Source: UBA8079 sp965205535
GTDB lineage: Bacteria > Pseudomonadota > Alphaproteobacteria > UBA6615
Reading direction: 5' to 3'
DNA length: 64,000 nt
NCBI GenBank assembly: GCA_965205535.1
Contig: CBDBHH010000005.1
Span: 62,001 to 126,000, forward strand
In this document: positions 46,406 through 54,133 of the stretch, piece after piece
Layout of the letters: each line of letters starts with the position of its first letter
How positions within the stretch are numbered: the first letter of the stretch is position 1
Translations under genes and position numbers: made by a program
Notes under the pieces: generated by a model
Databases searched by the model: none
Told to the model about the DNA's origin: nothing
What the model saw: the letters and a program-made list of their open reading frames with translations, nothing else

Positions 46406-48738
46406 ACGAAGCTGACACACGTGCTGAATACATCGACAAACAGCTGGAAGCCGCTGGTTGGAGCTCTGGTGGCGATGTGCGTGTGCAGCGTGAATACAAT
46501 ATCAATGCCGGTGAGATAAAAGCTGGCGGCATACGCACAGGCAAGCTGATTGCTGACTATGTGCTGAGTTATAAAAACCGCAAACTGGCGGTGGTTGAGG
46601 CAAAGAGTAACGAGTTAGAAGTTGGCGAAGGCGTTGCACAGGCAAAGCTGTATGCACAAAAGCTGCATCTTGAAACCAGCTACGCGGCTAACGGCAATGA
46701 GATTTATCAAATCTGCCACAAGACAGGCGCAGAGGAATTAGTAACCGCTTTTCCAACGCCTGAAGAACTCTGGAACAAAACCTTCGCTGAGCCCAATGAA
46801 TGGCTTGAGAAATTTAATGCTGTTCCATTCGAAGATTTAAACGGGACCAAACAAGCACGGTACTATCAGGAACTGGCTGTTAACAACGTAATGGCAGCAA
46901 TCGCCAATGACGAAAAACGTGCATTGCTGACACTGGCAACAGGAACAGGCAAGACGTTCATCGCGTTTCAGATTGCATGGAAGCTATTTAAAAGCCGATG
47001 GAACAAACAGCGTGACGGCAAACGACAGCCACGCATTTTGTTTCTCGCCGACAGAAATATTCTAGCTAATCAAGCCTTCTTGGACTTTGGCGCATTCAGC
47101 GATGACGCACTGGTGCGAATAAATCCCAAAGAGATTACGCAGACAGGTGAAGTGCCAAAAAATGGCAGTGTGTTTTTCACAATTTTCCAAACCTTTATGA
47201 GCGGGGCTAATGGAAAGCCTTACTTCGGCGAATACGAGAAAGACTTTTTCGATTTTGTAATTATTGACGAGTGTCACCGAGGTGGCGCGAATGACGAAAG
47301 CAGTTGGAGAGACATACTTAATCACTTCGACAGTGCAGTTCATCTTGGACTTACGGCTACGCCAAAGCGTGATGACAATGTGGATACGTATGATTATTTC
47401 GGTGAACCTGTTTACGTCTACAGCCTGAAAGAAGGCATTCAAGACGGGTTCCTAACCCCATTCAAAGTAAAACGTATCCAGACCACAATCGATGAGTACG
47501 TGTACACGCCCGATGACGAAGTCCTAGACGGCGAAGTTGAAGAGGGTAACGTCTACACGGAAAGCGACTTCAACAAAAAGATTGTGATTGAGGAACGAGA
47601 ACGCAAGCGAGTGCAGGACTTGCTTGCGGCAATAAATCAAAACGAAAAGACAATCGTGTTCTGTGCCAACCAAGCACATGCCCTAATGGTACGAAACTTA
47701 ATCAACCAAGAATCTGACAGTACCTCTGTAGATTACTGTGTGCGTGTCACTGCCAATGATGGGGCGCTTGGCGATACCTATCTCAACCAGTTCAAAGATA
47801 ACGAAAAGCTGCTGCCCACTATCCTGACTACCAGCCAAAAACTCACCACAGGCGTTGATGCACGTAATGTACGCAACATTGTTCTGCTGCGTCCTGTGAA
47901 CAGCATGATTGAGTTCAAACAGATTATTGGACGCGGCACTCGGCTGTTTGAAGGCAAGCACTATTTCACAATCGTAGACTTTGTTAACGCATATCATCTG
48001 TTCCTTGATGATGAGTGGGATGGCGAACCCATGGAGCCAGACGACAATGGAGGCGATACCGGAAACGGGGGTGAAGGTGAAGGCGAAGGCGAAGGTGGGG
48101 ACACTGGTGGAGACGGTGACGGTGGCGAAGGTGAAGGCGAACAGCCCACAACGCTAAAAATACGTCTGTCTGATGGCAAGGTGCGCGAACTACAAAGCAT
48201 GACTTCCACGTATTTTTACGTGGACGGAAAACCAATCAGTGCAGAAGAATTCTTACAAAAGCTGTTCGACACGCTGCAGCTGCCAAGCTTGTTCAGTAGC
48301 GAAGAGAAGCTGCGCGAGATTTGGGCAAACCCACTGACGCGTAGAGACTTAATAAGCAACTTGGAAAAAGAAGGTTGCGATAAAGACGATTTGCTCAAAA
48401 TGCAGGAACTCATAAACGCCGAAGACAGCGATTTATTTGATGTGCTCCAGTATATTGCATACGCCAAAGAAACCATCAGCCGTGCGGCACGTGTAGAAAC
48501 AAACAAAGACAATATCTACACGCTGCTGAATGCCGAGCAACGCGAGTTCGTTAGCTATGTGCTGCGTAATTATGTTGAGGTTGGCGTTGATGAATTGGAT
48601 GTCTCAAAACTAAGTACGGTGCTTACAGCAAAGTATGGAAGCATACACGCGGCACAGCAGCAGCTAGGGAACAATCAAGATATACAGCGTACCTTTATTG
48701 AATTTCAGTCACAGCTCTACAAAGAGGCGGTTGGCTGA
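46402..48738 (+). CDS. hsdR: Type I restriction endonuclease subunit HsdR
   Basis: 778 residues. The N-terminal nuclease (IADYVLSYKNRKLAVVEAK, Asp...Glu-x-Lys) precedes a superfamily 2 translocase with Walker A ATGTGKTFIAF, DECHRGG box, LGLTATPKRDD, and motif VI QIIGRGTRLFEGKHYFTIVDF. Between the motor and the C-terminal helical part (about residues 548-590) is a Gly/Glu-rich tract, a flexible linker. Overlap ATGA with hsdS. It translocates and cuts DNA lacking methylation when bound to HsdM/HsdS. Confidence 0.95.
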   Translation: MNEADTRAEYIDKQLEAAGWSSGGDVRVQREYNINAGEIKAGGIRTGKLIADYVLSYKNRKLAVVEAKSNELEVGEGVAQAKLYAQKLHLETSYAANGNEIYQICHKTGAEELVTAFPTPEELWNKTFAEPNEWLEKFNAVPFEDLNGTKQARYYQELAVNNVMAAIANDEKRALLTLATGTGKTFIAFQIAWKLFKSRWNKQRDGKRQPRILFLADRNILANQAFLDFGAFSDDALVRINPKEITQTGEVPKNGSVFFTIFQTFMSGANGKPYFGEYEKDFFDFVIIDECHRGGANDESSWRDILNHFDSAVHLGLTATPKRDDNVDTYDYFGEPVYVYSLKEGIQDGFLTPFKVKRIQTTIDEYVYTPDDEVLDGEVEEGNVYTESDFNKKIVIEERERKRVQDLLAAINQNEKTIVFCANQAHALMVRNLINQESDSTSVDYCVRVTANDGALGDTYLNQFKDNEKLLPTILTTSQKLTTGVDARNVRNIVLLRPVNSMIEFKQIIGRGTRLFEGKHYFTIVDFVNAYHLFLDDEWDGEPMEPDDNGGDTGNGGEGEGEGEGGDTGGDGDGGEGEGEQPTTLKIRLSDGKVRELQSMTSTYFYVDGKPISAEEFLQKLFDTLQLPSLFSSEEKLREIWANPLTRRDLISNLEKEGCDKDDLLKMQELINAEDSDLFDVLQYIAYAKETISRAARVETNKDNIYTLLNAEQREFVSYVLRNYVEVGVDELDVSKLSTVLTAKYGSIHAAQQQLGNNQDIQRTFIEFQSQLYKEAVG

Positions 48739-48985
48739 AACGATGAATGAGTGCATTCGAAGCATCTCTAAAGCAAGAGAGATGTGGCTATGCCTCACGG
48801 AATTCCATACAAATCATCTCATCCTTTATATTGGTTGTGCTCTTTTTAGGGTTTGGGCGTCTCATTAAGGTCTAGACCTCACTTGAAACTGTTCCACAAA
48901 TCATTATCGGGTGTTTTTACATCTGTATTGAACCCCACCAGATGCAGCATCCCGAAACCCCCGTTTTCTCCCATTTTCAGGCACC
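48739..48985. other. AT-rich gap after hsdR without a supported gene
   Basis: Only a weak 60-residue frame (48879-49061, minus) exists; it overlaps the terminator and the small gene at 49018-49212 and shows no motif. I see no repeat or RNA gene. Confidence 0.5.
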
Positions 48986-49018
48986 AAAATATGAGGGGTA
49001 AAAACACCCCTCTCATAT
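48986..49018 (-). terminator. Terminator of the Rep/small-gene transcript
   Basis: On the minus strand ATATGAGAGGGGT and ACCCCTCATAT form a strong stem (one bulge) around a T-rich loop, followed by TTTTGG. It starts at the stop codon of the 64-residue gene. Confidence 0.75.
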
Positions 49019-49212
49019 CACCAACTGGATAGGGAAACCCTGCGTTTCCTCTGTTGGGCAATCTGTTCCATCTTCTTATCTCTCACCATACGCAGACCTT
49101 CATTCACCATCGCATTGATGGATGTAGTCCCTGCATCCAAACTCTTCACCTTGGTCATATCCATCCAGAGGTCATAATCAATCCGTGCGGCATATTCGTG
49201 TATCTGGTTCAT
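49018..49212 (-). CDS. Small ribbon-helix-helix-like protein
   Basis: 64 residues with the look of plasmid RHH regulators: a short strand (NQIHEYAARIDYDL) and two helices (MTKVKSLDAGTTSINAMVNE; LRMVRDKKMEQIAQQRKRR) with a basic tail. The ATG overlaps the stop of the preceding gene (ATGA), so both are co-translated. It may control copy number or expression of the Rep gene upstream. The assignment is by pattern only. Confidence 0.6.
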   Translation of the reverse strand: MNQIHEYAARIDYDLWMDMTKVKSLDAGTTSINAMVNEGLRMVRDKKMEQIAQQRKRRVSLSSW

Positions 49213-49358
49213 CGACAGTTCCTTTCATCATTCTGTATTCTGGCGACTATGCGGGTAATCATTTCCAGTATCCGTTCTTCCTTTGGTTTATTGGATAGAG
49301 GTTTCTTGTTCATACCCCATAGGGATTTGAAATCAGGTTTCTGTTGGTCATTCTTCAT
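49209..49358 (-). CDS. Small basic protein, 49 residues, in the Rep module
   Basis: ATG at 49358 is preceded by AGGAGA at proper spacing. The product, MKNDQQKPDFKSLWGMNKKP continuing to RIVARIQNDERNCR, is basic with one amphipathic helix. It overlaps the 64-residue gene by ATGA. No family is recognised; its position between Rep and the RHH-like gene suggests plasmid maintenance or regulation. Confidence 0.6.
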   Translation of the reverse strand: MKNDQQKPDFKSLWGMNKKPLSNKPKEERILEMITRIVARIQNDERNCR

Positions 49359-49489
49359 TGGGCAATCTCCTGTTCCCTATCGTCTGGCATCCAGTGATTA
49401 TTTAGGTGTTTCCCCATAGGTATAAGATGCAGATACAGGGGCATCTGTTGGGGTAGGCACAAAACCGCACTTAACATCGGGACAGATAG

Positions 49490-50023
49490 TTAGGCAGCAA
49501 CCCTTGTCGGGTTCATATTGGACGGTGTGGTGAAGAACCAATCTTCACCGGCATCAATCCTGTTCATCCACTTTGAGCAGTAGATTGTGGTGGCAATTAC
49601 ATTCTCCACCTTCTGGACATCCAGAGGTCGTTTCCCGTCAGGGCAAAGCATCCTCATCTTTCCAGAGTATGGATTTTGTGATGGCATCATCATCCAATCC
49701 ATCTGGATGTCTGCACTCACATTCTCAAATTGTATTTTCCTGTGCAGCACCGATGGAGTGTGGAGAAGGATGTGATAGTGAATTTGATGACCAAATCCAT
49801 CACCCTCACGAAATCCCACCATCCAAAATCTATTATCAGCATCCCACTTCGGGAAACTGGATTTTAGATATTTCTTGTTCAACTGATATTCCATCGTCCT
49901 CATACGTTGGATGATTTCATCCTGTTTGAATGGCAACGATGGTGTGGGTTCAATGGTAATGAAATGCGACCAATCAATGGTCTTCATCCATTTCTGCATT
50001 TCATATTTTTGAGTGGCACCCAT
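49490..50023 (-). CDS. Rep-like HUH endonuclease (rolling-circle replication initiator)
   Basis: About 177 residues. WSHFITIEPTP (strand 1), then the metal motif GHQIHYHILLHTP (His-hydrophobic-His type) near residue 80, and near residue 155 IATTIYCSKWMNRI, placed like the catalytic Tyr-x2-Lys motif of single-Tyr Rep proteins. The IS1595 element's target site lies directly at the ATG. Before insertion the frame would have started five codons further up at the ATG now at 52602-52604 (MGSKF-MGATQ). The present start has no ribosome site from its original DNA. Small replicon or filamentous-phage origin is likely. Confidence 0.65.
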   Translation of the reverse strand: MGATQKYEMQKWMKTIDWSHFITIEPTPSLPFKQDEIIQRMRTMEYQLNKKYLKSSFPKWDADNRFWMVGFREGDGFGHQIHYHILLHTPSVLHRKIQFENVSADIQMDWMMMPSQNPYSGKMRMLCPDGKRPLDVQKVENVIATTIYCSKWMNRIDAGEDWFFTTPSNMNPTRVAA

Positions 50024-50030
50024 AAATTTT

Positions 50031-50057
50031 GGGGATTATACGCTTAACTAGCCATTG
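50031..50057 (+). repeat. Left terminal inverted repeat of the IS1595 element
   Basis: Begins GGGGATTATACGCTTAACTA and ends at CCATTG; exact complement of 52562-52588. The stop codon of the small AT-hook-like gene (50048-50050) lies within it. Flanked outside by TAAATTTT. Confidence 0.96.
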
Positions 50058-50221
50058 GGTTTCGCGAGTTTCCGGGGCTTCCGGCGGGTCGGGTCCGGTT
50101 TTTTCACGGCGGAGAACATCGCCCGCGCCACGCCTTTCGGCGCTGCGTCCAGCTTGATCTCGCGCGTGACGGGGCGGCCACGCTTCGGGGGCTCTGGCTG
50201 AGGTTTCGTCTTGCCGGTCAT
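50048..50221 (-). CDS. 57-residue basic AT-hook-like passenger protein
   Basis: ATG 50221 to TAG 50048-50050, the stop falling inside the terminal repeat. The product is Lys/Arg/Pro-rich and holds PKRGRPVTREIKLD, where RGRP is the core of AT-hook DNA-minor-groove binders, followed by KGVARAMFSAVKKPDP. It starts 13 bp after the endonuclease stop, so it is the last gene of the transposon operon. Small GRP-type proteins also accompany other IS1595-like elements as I remember; whether it aids transposition or controls the restriction genes is unknown. Confidence 0.7.
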   Translation of the reverse strand: MTGKTKPQPEPPKRGRPVTREIKLDAAPKGVARAMFSAVKKPDPTRRKPRKLAKPNG

Positions 50222-50234
50222 CGCGTGGTCCCGG

Positions 50235-50954
50235 TTAGAACAGGTAGTATCGGAGGGACGTTTCGGCCACCTCTTTCAGGATATCGAACATTTCCCCGCG
50301 CTTCCATTCGGGCTCGCGGAAGTACATCGAGACCGGGGCGAAACGATTCCTGTCCGATGAGCCGTCCTTCTTGAAAACGTGTGTCCGGTTGAGCGGGTAG
50401 AACTCGTTCATCATCGAGACCTTCGACATGACGAACGAGCTTTCGTCATAGTCCTCCACGAAGTCGCAGCCCCATCCGAAGCATACGAACGGCGTCAGGG
50501 CCTCGTGGTTCATGGCCGCGCGTATCCCGATCAGGTTCTTTCCCAGCCGCTCGATTGCGTTGCCTTGTGCCTGCCGGGGGCGGCCCTCGGCCAGCCGTTC
50601 CTTGTTGGTTCCCTGTTTCTTGATCTCCGAGACCAGGACGAGACGGCGGTAATCGCCGTCCCCTTCCTTCAGGAGCCAGATCACACCGCCGTCCGGCTTG
50701 ATGGTGCGGTCGAGAAACGTCTGGTCGAACTCGACCCGTTGCCCCGCGACGCCGATCATGGCGATGAGCTGGCGATAGGACAGCCTGGTATCGAACACCA
50801 GGCTGTAGCCGTCGAGATTGTCCGCCATGCGATCTTCGAGATAGCCAATACAATCCTGCATGGCGTCGTGAATGGCCTTGTCGCTGCGGGCGGACTCCCG
50901 GTTCTTGGGGCGGTGCTGCGCCTTGTTCCGGCGAAGGTCTTCCGACCTAGCCAT
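50235..50954 (-). CDS. EcoRI-family type II restriction endonuclease
   Basis: 239 residues from ATG 50954, overlapping the methyltransferase stop by 8 bp. The central part matches EcoRI closely: RTIKPDGGVI carries the Asp of EcoRI Asp91, LVLVSEIKKQG the Glu and Lys of Glu111/Lys113, and GNAIERLGKN matches the EcoRI recognition segment around Asn141, Glu144 and Arg145 (GNAIERSHKN). The end ILKEVAETSLR also aligns. It is shorter than EcoRI (277) mainly at the N-terminus. Recognition of GAATTC or another AATT-cored site is inferred from those conserved contact residues. Confidence 0.88.
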   Translation of the reverse strand: MARSEDLRRNKAQHRPKNRESARSDKAIHDAMQDCIGYLEDRMADNLDGYSLVFDTRLSYRQLIAMIGVAGQRVEFDQTFLDRTIKPDGGVIWLLKEGDGDYRRLVLVSEIKKQGTNKERLAEGRPRQAQGNAIERLGKNLIGIRAAMNHEALTPFVCFGWGCDFVEDYDESSFVMSKVSMMNEFYPLNRTHVFKKDGSSDRNRFAPVSMYFREPEWKRGEMFDILKEVAETSLRYYLF

Positions 50955-51559
50955 CGTAGAAATAATGGCCGCGCAGGCCCTCGACGTTGAAGATGAGGAC
51001 CTCGCTGTGGAACAGGACGCCTTCGTAGACGTCTTTCGGCAAGGCGACGATGGCCGAGATCGGCGGGTAGGAACCGTCCAGGAATCGCCGCCACCGCTTG
51101 CTGGCGACCGTCTGGTTGAGCCGCAGCCCGTAGGGCGCGAACAGGACCAGGGGCACCCCCCCCCCCCCACAATTCCACGGCCTTGTGCAGCCAGACTTCC
51201 GGCAGCAGGGGCCGTCGGCCGAAATTGGCCGCAACCATGTCTTTCGTCTTGGCGTCGATGTTGAAGGGCGGGTTGGCGATGACGAGGCCGGGGCGGTCGA
51301 TCTCGCCGGGACGGACGCCGATGAAATCCCGGACGATCGTGTCCGGCCAGCCCTGGTCCTCGATGTCGATCCCGACTGTCGGGAACCCCGCCTCGCGGAA
51401 CGGGCCGAGCAGGGAACCGGTGCCGACACACGGATCGAGGACGACACCGTCGATCCGCTCGCTCACGAGATCGAACAGGAACCGGCTGACGGACGGCGGC
51501 GTGTAGACCGTGGCGTCCTTGCCGTTCCGGTAGAAATCGTTTCGATCGACACGGTACAT
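50947..51559 (-). pseudogene. N6-adenine DNA methyltransferase with frame broken in a 13-G tract
   Basis: From ATG 51559 (MYRVDRNDFYRNGKDATVYT) the frame holds motif I LDPCVGTGSL and catalytic motif IV VIANPPFNID, then meets thirteen Gs at 51156-51168 and shifts into a junk frame. With twelve Gs it continues VPLVLFAPYGLRLNQTVASK to EVLIFNVEGLRGHYFYDG and stops at 50947, total about 203 residues, overlapping the endonuclease start by 8 bp. The gene would be the protective partner of the EcoRI-like enzyme. It is small for M.EcoRI-type enzymes. It begins 4 bp after the transposase stop. Confidence 0.85.
51156..51168 (-). repeat. 13-base homopolymer (G on coding strand) inside the methyltransferase gene
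   Basis: Thirteen consecutive Cs on the plus strand. With 13 the methyltransferase is out of frame; with 12 (or 9) it is in frame. Runs of this length change readily by slipped-strand pairing and are a known on/off device in restriction-modification genes. They are also the commonest place for sequencing error. Confidence 0.9.
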
Positions 51560-51563
51560 CGCG

Positions 51564-52502
51564 CTACGCCACCAGGTCCCGGTAGCGCAGCCGCTTGCCG
51601 ACCATGCCGCGCGTCAGCGCCGCCATCTGGGCGACGGTATCGAGATCGCGGATGTTGTGCCGTCCGGCAAACTCGCGGACGTAGCGGTCCAGGTGCTTCG
51701 GGCTGACATGGTGGAACGTCCCGTGATAGCCGCGTTTCAGCATCGACCAGAAGGACTCCATGCCGTTGGTGCTCGCCATCCCGTCGACATACTCGCCCGC
51801 GCTGTGACGCACGGTCTCGTGGTCGAAGGGCAGCCCGCGATAGGCCGCGTGCTCGTCGGTGTAGACCTTCGCGCCCGGTGCCGCGCGAGCGGCAACGAAG
51901 CCCTGCAACGTCGCGGCGTCGGTGCCCCCGACGACGGTGGCGGAGATACGCTTCGATCCCCGGTCCCGCGCACCGGCGACGGCCACCTTGCCGACGGCCC
52001 CACGTCCGGCCCGGAGTTTCTTGCGCCCGTGTTTGTTCTTTTCCTTGCCGCCGATATAGGTCTCGTCGACCTCGACGGGGCCGGGGAAGGGCAGGCCGAC
52101 ACCGGCCTCGAAGCCCTCGCGGATGCGCTGCATCAGGTGCCACGCGGTCGCCTGCCGGATGCCGAGCTCGCGGTAGAGCTTCATCGACGACGTACCCTTG
52201 AGGCCGGTGGTCATCATGTAGATCGCGACCGCCCATTTCTGAAAGCCAATCTTCGACGACTGCATGACGGTGCCCTTTTTGACGCTGAAATGGGCGCGGC
52301 AATCGCGGCAACGATACGGCATCGGCCTGCGGTTCTTCACGGATACGGTCTCGGTCGACCCGCAGTCCGGGCAGAACCGGCCATCGGGCCAGCGCTGTTC
52401 CTCGAACCACGTCTCCGCCGATGCATCGTCGGGAAACATCTGAAACAATTCCAGGATGGTCAGCCCCTCGCGATGCGATCTGCCGGGTGCTTTCTGTGCC
52501 AT
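51564..52502 (-). CDS. IS1595-family transposase (ISXO2-like DDE domain)
   Basis: 312 residues, apparently intact. Zinc ribbon CPDCGST...YRCRDCRAHF at about 44-68, a helix-turn-helix region (MKLYRELGIRQATAWHLMQRI), then the catalytic domain with Asp in VEVDETYIGGKEKNKHG, Asp in KVYTDEHAAYRG, and the third motif STNGMESFWSMLKRGYHGTF. It opens the operon from the right end of the element, so one promoter near 52510-52588 probably drives transposase and restriction genes together. Confidence 0.95.
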   Translation of the reverse strand: MAQKAPGRSHREGLTILELFQMFPDDASAETWFEEQRWPDGRFCPDCGSTETVSVKNRRPMPYRCRDCRAHFSVKKGTVMQSSKIGFQKWAVAIYMMTTGLKGTSSMKLYRELGIRQATAWHLMQRIREGFEAGVGLPFPGPVEVDETYIGGKEKNKHGRKKLRAGRGAVGKVAVAGARDRGSKRISATVVGGTDAATLQGFVAARAAPGAKVYTDEHAAYRGLPFDHETVRHSAGEYVDGMASTNGMESFWSMLKRGYHGTFHHVSPKHLDRYVREFAGRHNIRDLDTVAQMAALTRGMVGKRLRYRDLVA

Positions 52503-52561
52503 GACGATTCGATCCCTGTCAATGTGTCTGGCTAATTATATGGTATTTAATCAAGGATTGT

Positions 52562-52588
52562 CAATGGCTAGTTAAGCGTATAATCCCC
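52562..52588 (-). repeat. Right terminal inverted repeat of the IS1595 element
   Basis: Exact complement of 50031-50057, followed outside by the second TAAATTTT copy (52589-52596). Confidence 0.96.
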
Positions 52589-52711
52589 TAAATTTTGAAC
52601 CCATAACTAACAAACTAACAACACAGACGAACTATGTTCTTTCTCATATTCCAGACGATTTATTTATAATATCTATGATTTTCATATGAAGAGCGGATAA
52701 AGCACCCACCC

Positions 52712-52975
52712 TTACGCACATTGTGCAAACTCGGGCAGAACTTTACGCACGGTCTGGTTAGATACAGAAAATTCCTTGGCAAGTTTCTTAATTCCCCACC
52801 CTTCATTCCGTCTTTCAAGGATTTGAGCAGCAACCTCATCCGTCATATTGGTGCGTCTTCCCCAAGCACCACCGTTCTTGCGTCTGGAATTGGATATTCC
52901 TGATTTCACACGATGCGACAGGTTGAAAAGTTCCATCTTGGAGATGGCAGACAGCATCGTGTGAGCTACTCCCCG
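52712..52975 (-). pseudogene. Serine recombinase (resolvase/invertase), C-terminal fragment
   Basis: Reading on the minus strand, MLSAISKMELFNLSHRVKSG is the long E helix region and KNGGAWGRRTNMTDEVAAQI, then GIKKLAKEFSVSNQTVRKVL, the C-terminal helix-turn-helix of small serine recombinases. The catalytic N-terminal domain is absent: homology ends near 52975 at IS-derived DNA. It probably belonged to the same small replicon as Rep. It is not functional as it stands. Confidence 0.75.
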
Positions 52976-53041
52976 GAAATGGGACACTGACGTAAGCTAC
53001 GATTTGTTGTCTGCTGGTCTTCGACGAAAAGGAGATCAGCG

Positions 53042-53098
53042 ATGTCGAAACGCAAGCAGCACTCCCCCGAGTTCAAGGCTGTCCGTCGTCATATAAAA
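53042..53098 (+). pseudogene. Remnant of an IS3-family OrfA start
   Basis: AGGAGATCAGCG precedes an ATG encoding MSKRKQHSPEFKA, the standard beginning of many IS3-family OrfA proteins. After 13 codons the similarity ends, and another IS begins at 53099. It is the left stub of an older element; the stretch 52976-53041 (with GGGGA..., GGGACACTGACG) is probably its left end. Confidence 0.65.
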
Positions 53099-53152
53099 TG
53101 GGACATCAGAGTGGTTTGAGCATTGGAGTCTCTGGCTCGTTTGTGTGATTGA

Positions 53153-54133
53153 TTATGCGGCTTGTTTCTGATGTTGCAAGCGGCGTTGTTTGATTGTGTT
53201 TTTCTTAATCTTTTCCCTTTCTCTGAGAATTGCTTTGTCGCGGCCGAAGTAGACGTCGACTGGTGTGACGTTGTTCAGGCTCTCGTGGTAGCGCCGGTTG
53301 TTGTAGTATTCGACGAAGGCCCCGATCTGGCGTTCAAGATCGCCTGGCAGATAGTAATTCTCCAGCAGAACCCGGTTCTTCATGGTCTGGTGCCAGCGTT
53401 CGATTTTGCCTTGGGTTTGTGGGTGGAACGGCGCGCCGCGAACATGCGTCATTTTTTGATCCTCCAACCAGTTGGCCAGATCGCCGGAGATGTAGCATGA
53501 ACCGTTGTCGCTGAGCAGACGTGGCTTGTGACGCACAACCGCCTGGTCGCAACCAGACGCCGTCAGCGCCAGCTCGATCGTGTCTGTCACGTCCTCAGCA
53601 CGCATGTTGGTGCAAAGCTTCCACGCAATGATGTAGCGGCTGTAATCATCGAGGATCGTGCTCAGATAATACCAGCCCCAGCCAATGATCTTGAAGTAGG
53701 TGAAGTCTGTTTGCCACATCTCGTTGATGGCCGTGGTTTTGTCGGTGAACTCGTCGGCAGCTTTGATCACCATGTAGTCTGGCGCGGTGATGAGGTCAGC
53801 TGCTTTGAGAATGCGATAAGCTGATGATTCAGAGACAAAATACCGCCTCTCATCCGTGTATTTGACCGCCAGTTCCCGTGTGGTCAGCGCCTCATGTTCC
53901 AGCGCGAACTCGATCAGGTCATCACGACGAGCATCAGGGATGCGGTTCCAGACCGATCCTGGGCGTGGGGATTTGTCAGCCAGTCCATCCAGGCCGCCGT
54001 CAATATAGAGATCATACCATCGGTAGAATGTCGTGCGTGGGATGCCCAGCATGTCGAGGGTTTGTTTCACCGGCAGATGTGATCCCTCAACGGTGCGGAT
54101 GATCTCCAGTTTCTCAGACGCAGGGTATCTCAT
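53153..54133 (-). CDS. IS3-family transposase OrfB
   Basis: 326 residues with an N-terminal helix-turn-helix (VKQTLDMLGIPRTTFYRWYD) and an rve integrase core: Asp in MWQTDFTYFKI, Asp in RLLSDNGSCYISGD, Glu in QGKIERWHQTMKNR. It starts by an ATGA overlap with OrfA. The C-terminus is intact. Programmed coupling or frameshifting with OrfA makes the active transposase in this family. Confidence 0.93.
   Translation of the reverse strand: MRYPASEKLEIIRTVEGSHLPVKQTLDMLGIPRTTFYRWYDLYIDGGLDGLADKSPRPGSVWNRIPDARRDDLIEFALEHEALTTRELAVKYTDERRYFVSESSAYRILKAADLITAPDYMVIKAADEFTDKTTAINEMWQTDFTYFKIIGWGWYYLSTILDDYSRYIIAWKLCTNMRAEDVTDTIELALTASGCDQAVVRHKPRLLSDNGSCYISGDLANWLEDQKMTHVRGAPFHPQTQGKIERWHQTMKNRVLLENYYLPGDLERQIGAFVEYYNNRRYHESLNNVTPVDVYFGRDKAILREREKIKKNTIKQRRLQHQKQAA

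Larger units (their letters stand above)
50031..52588 (-). mobile_element. IS1595-family transposon carrying an EcoRI-type restriction-modification system
   Basis: 27-bp perfect terminal inverted repeats (50031-50057 and 52562-52588) bound 2,558 bp, flanked on both sides by the 8-bp duplication TAAATTTT (50023-50030, 52589-52596), the size made by this family. Inside, all on the minus strand and nearly touching, are transposase, adenine methyltransferase (13-G frameshift), EcoRI-like endonuclease and a 57-residue AT-hook-like protein. GC content is high, unlike the AT-rich DNA it entered. Intact ends and target duplication show direct and fairly recent transposition. IS1595-family elements with passenger genes are known; I do not recall one with this endonuclease type. 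Confidence 0.95.

Noticed and set aside
48043..48150. Repetitive DNA in hsdR as a CRISPR-like array
   Set aside because: The short repeats have no spacers and are in frame inside a clear protein-coding gene. No CRISPR array was seen anywhere in the window.
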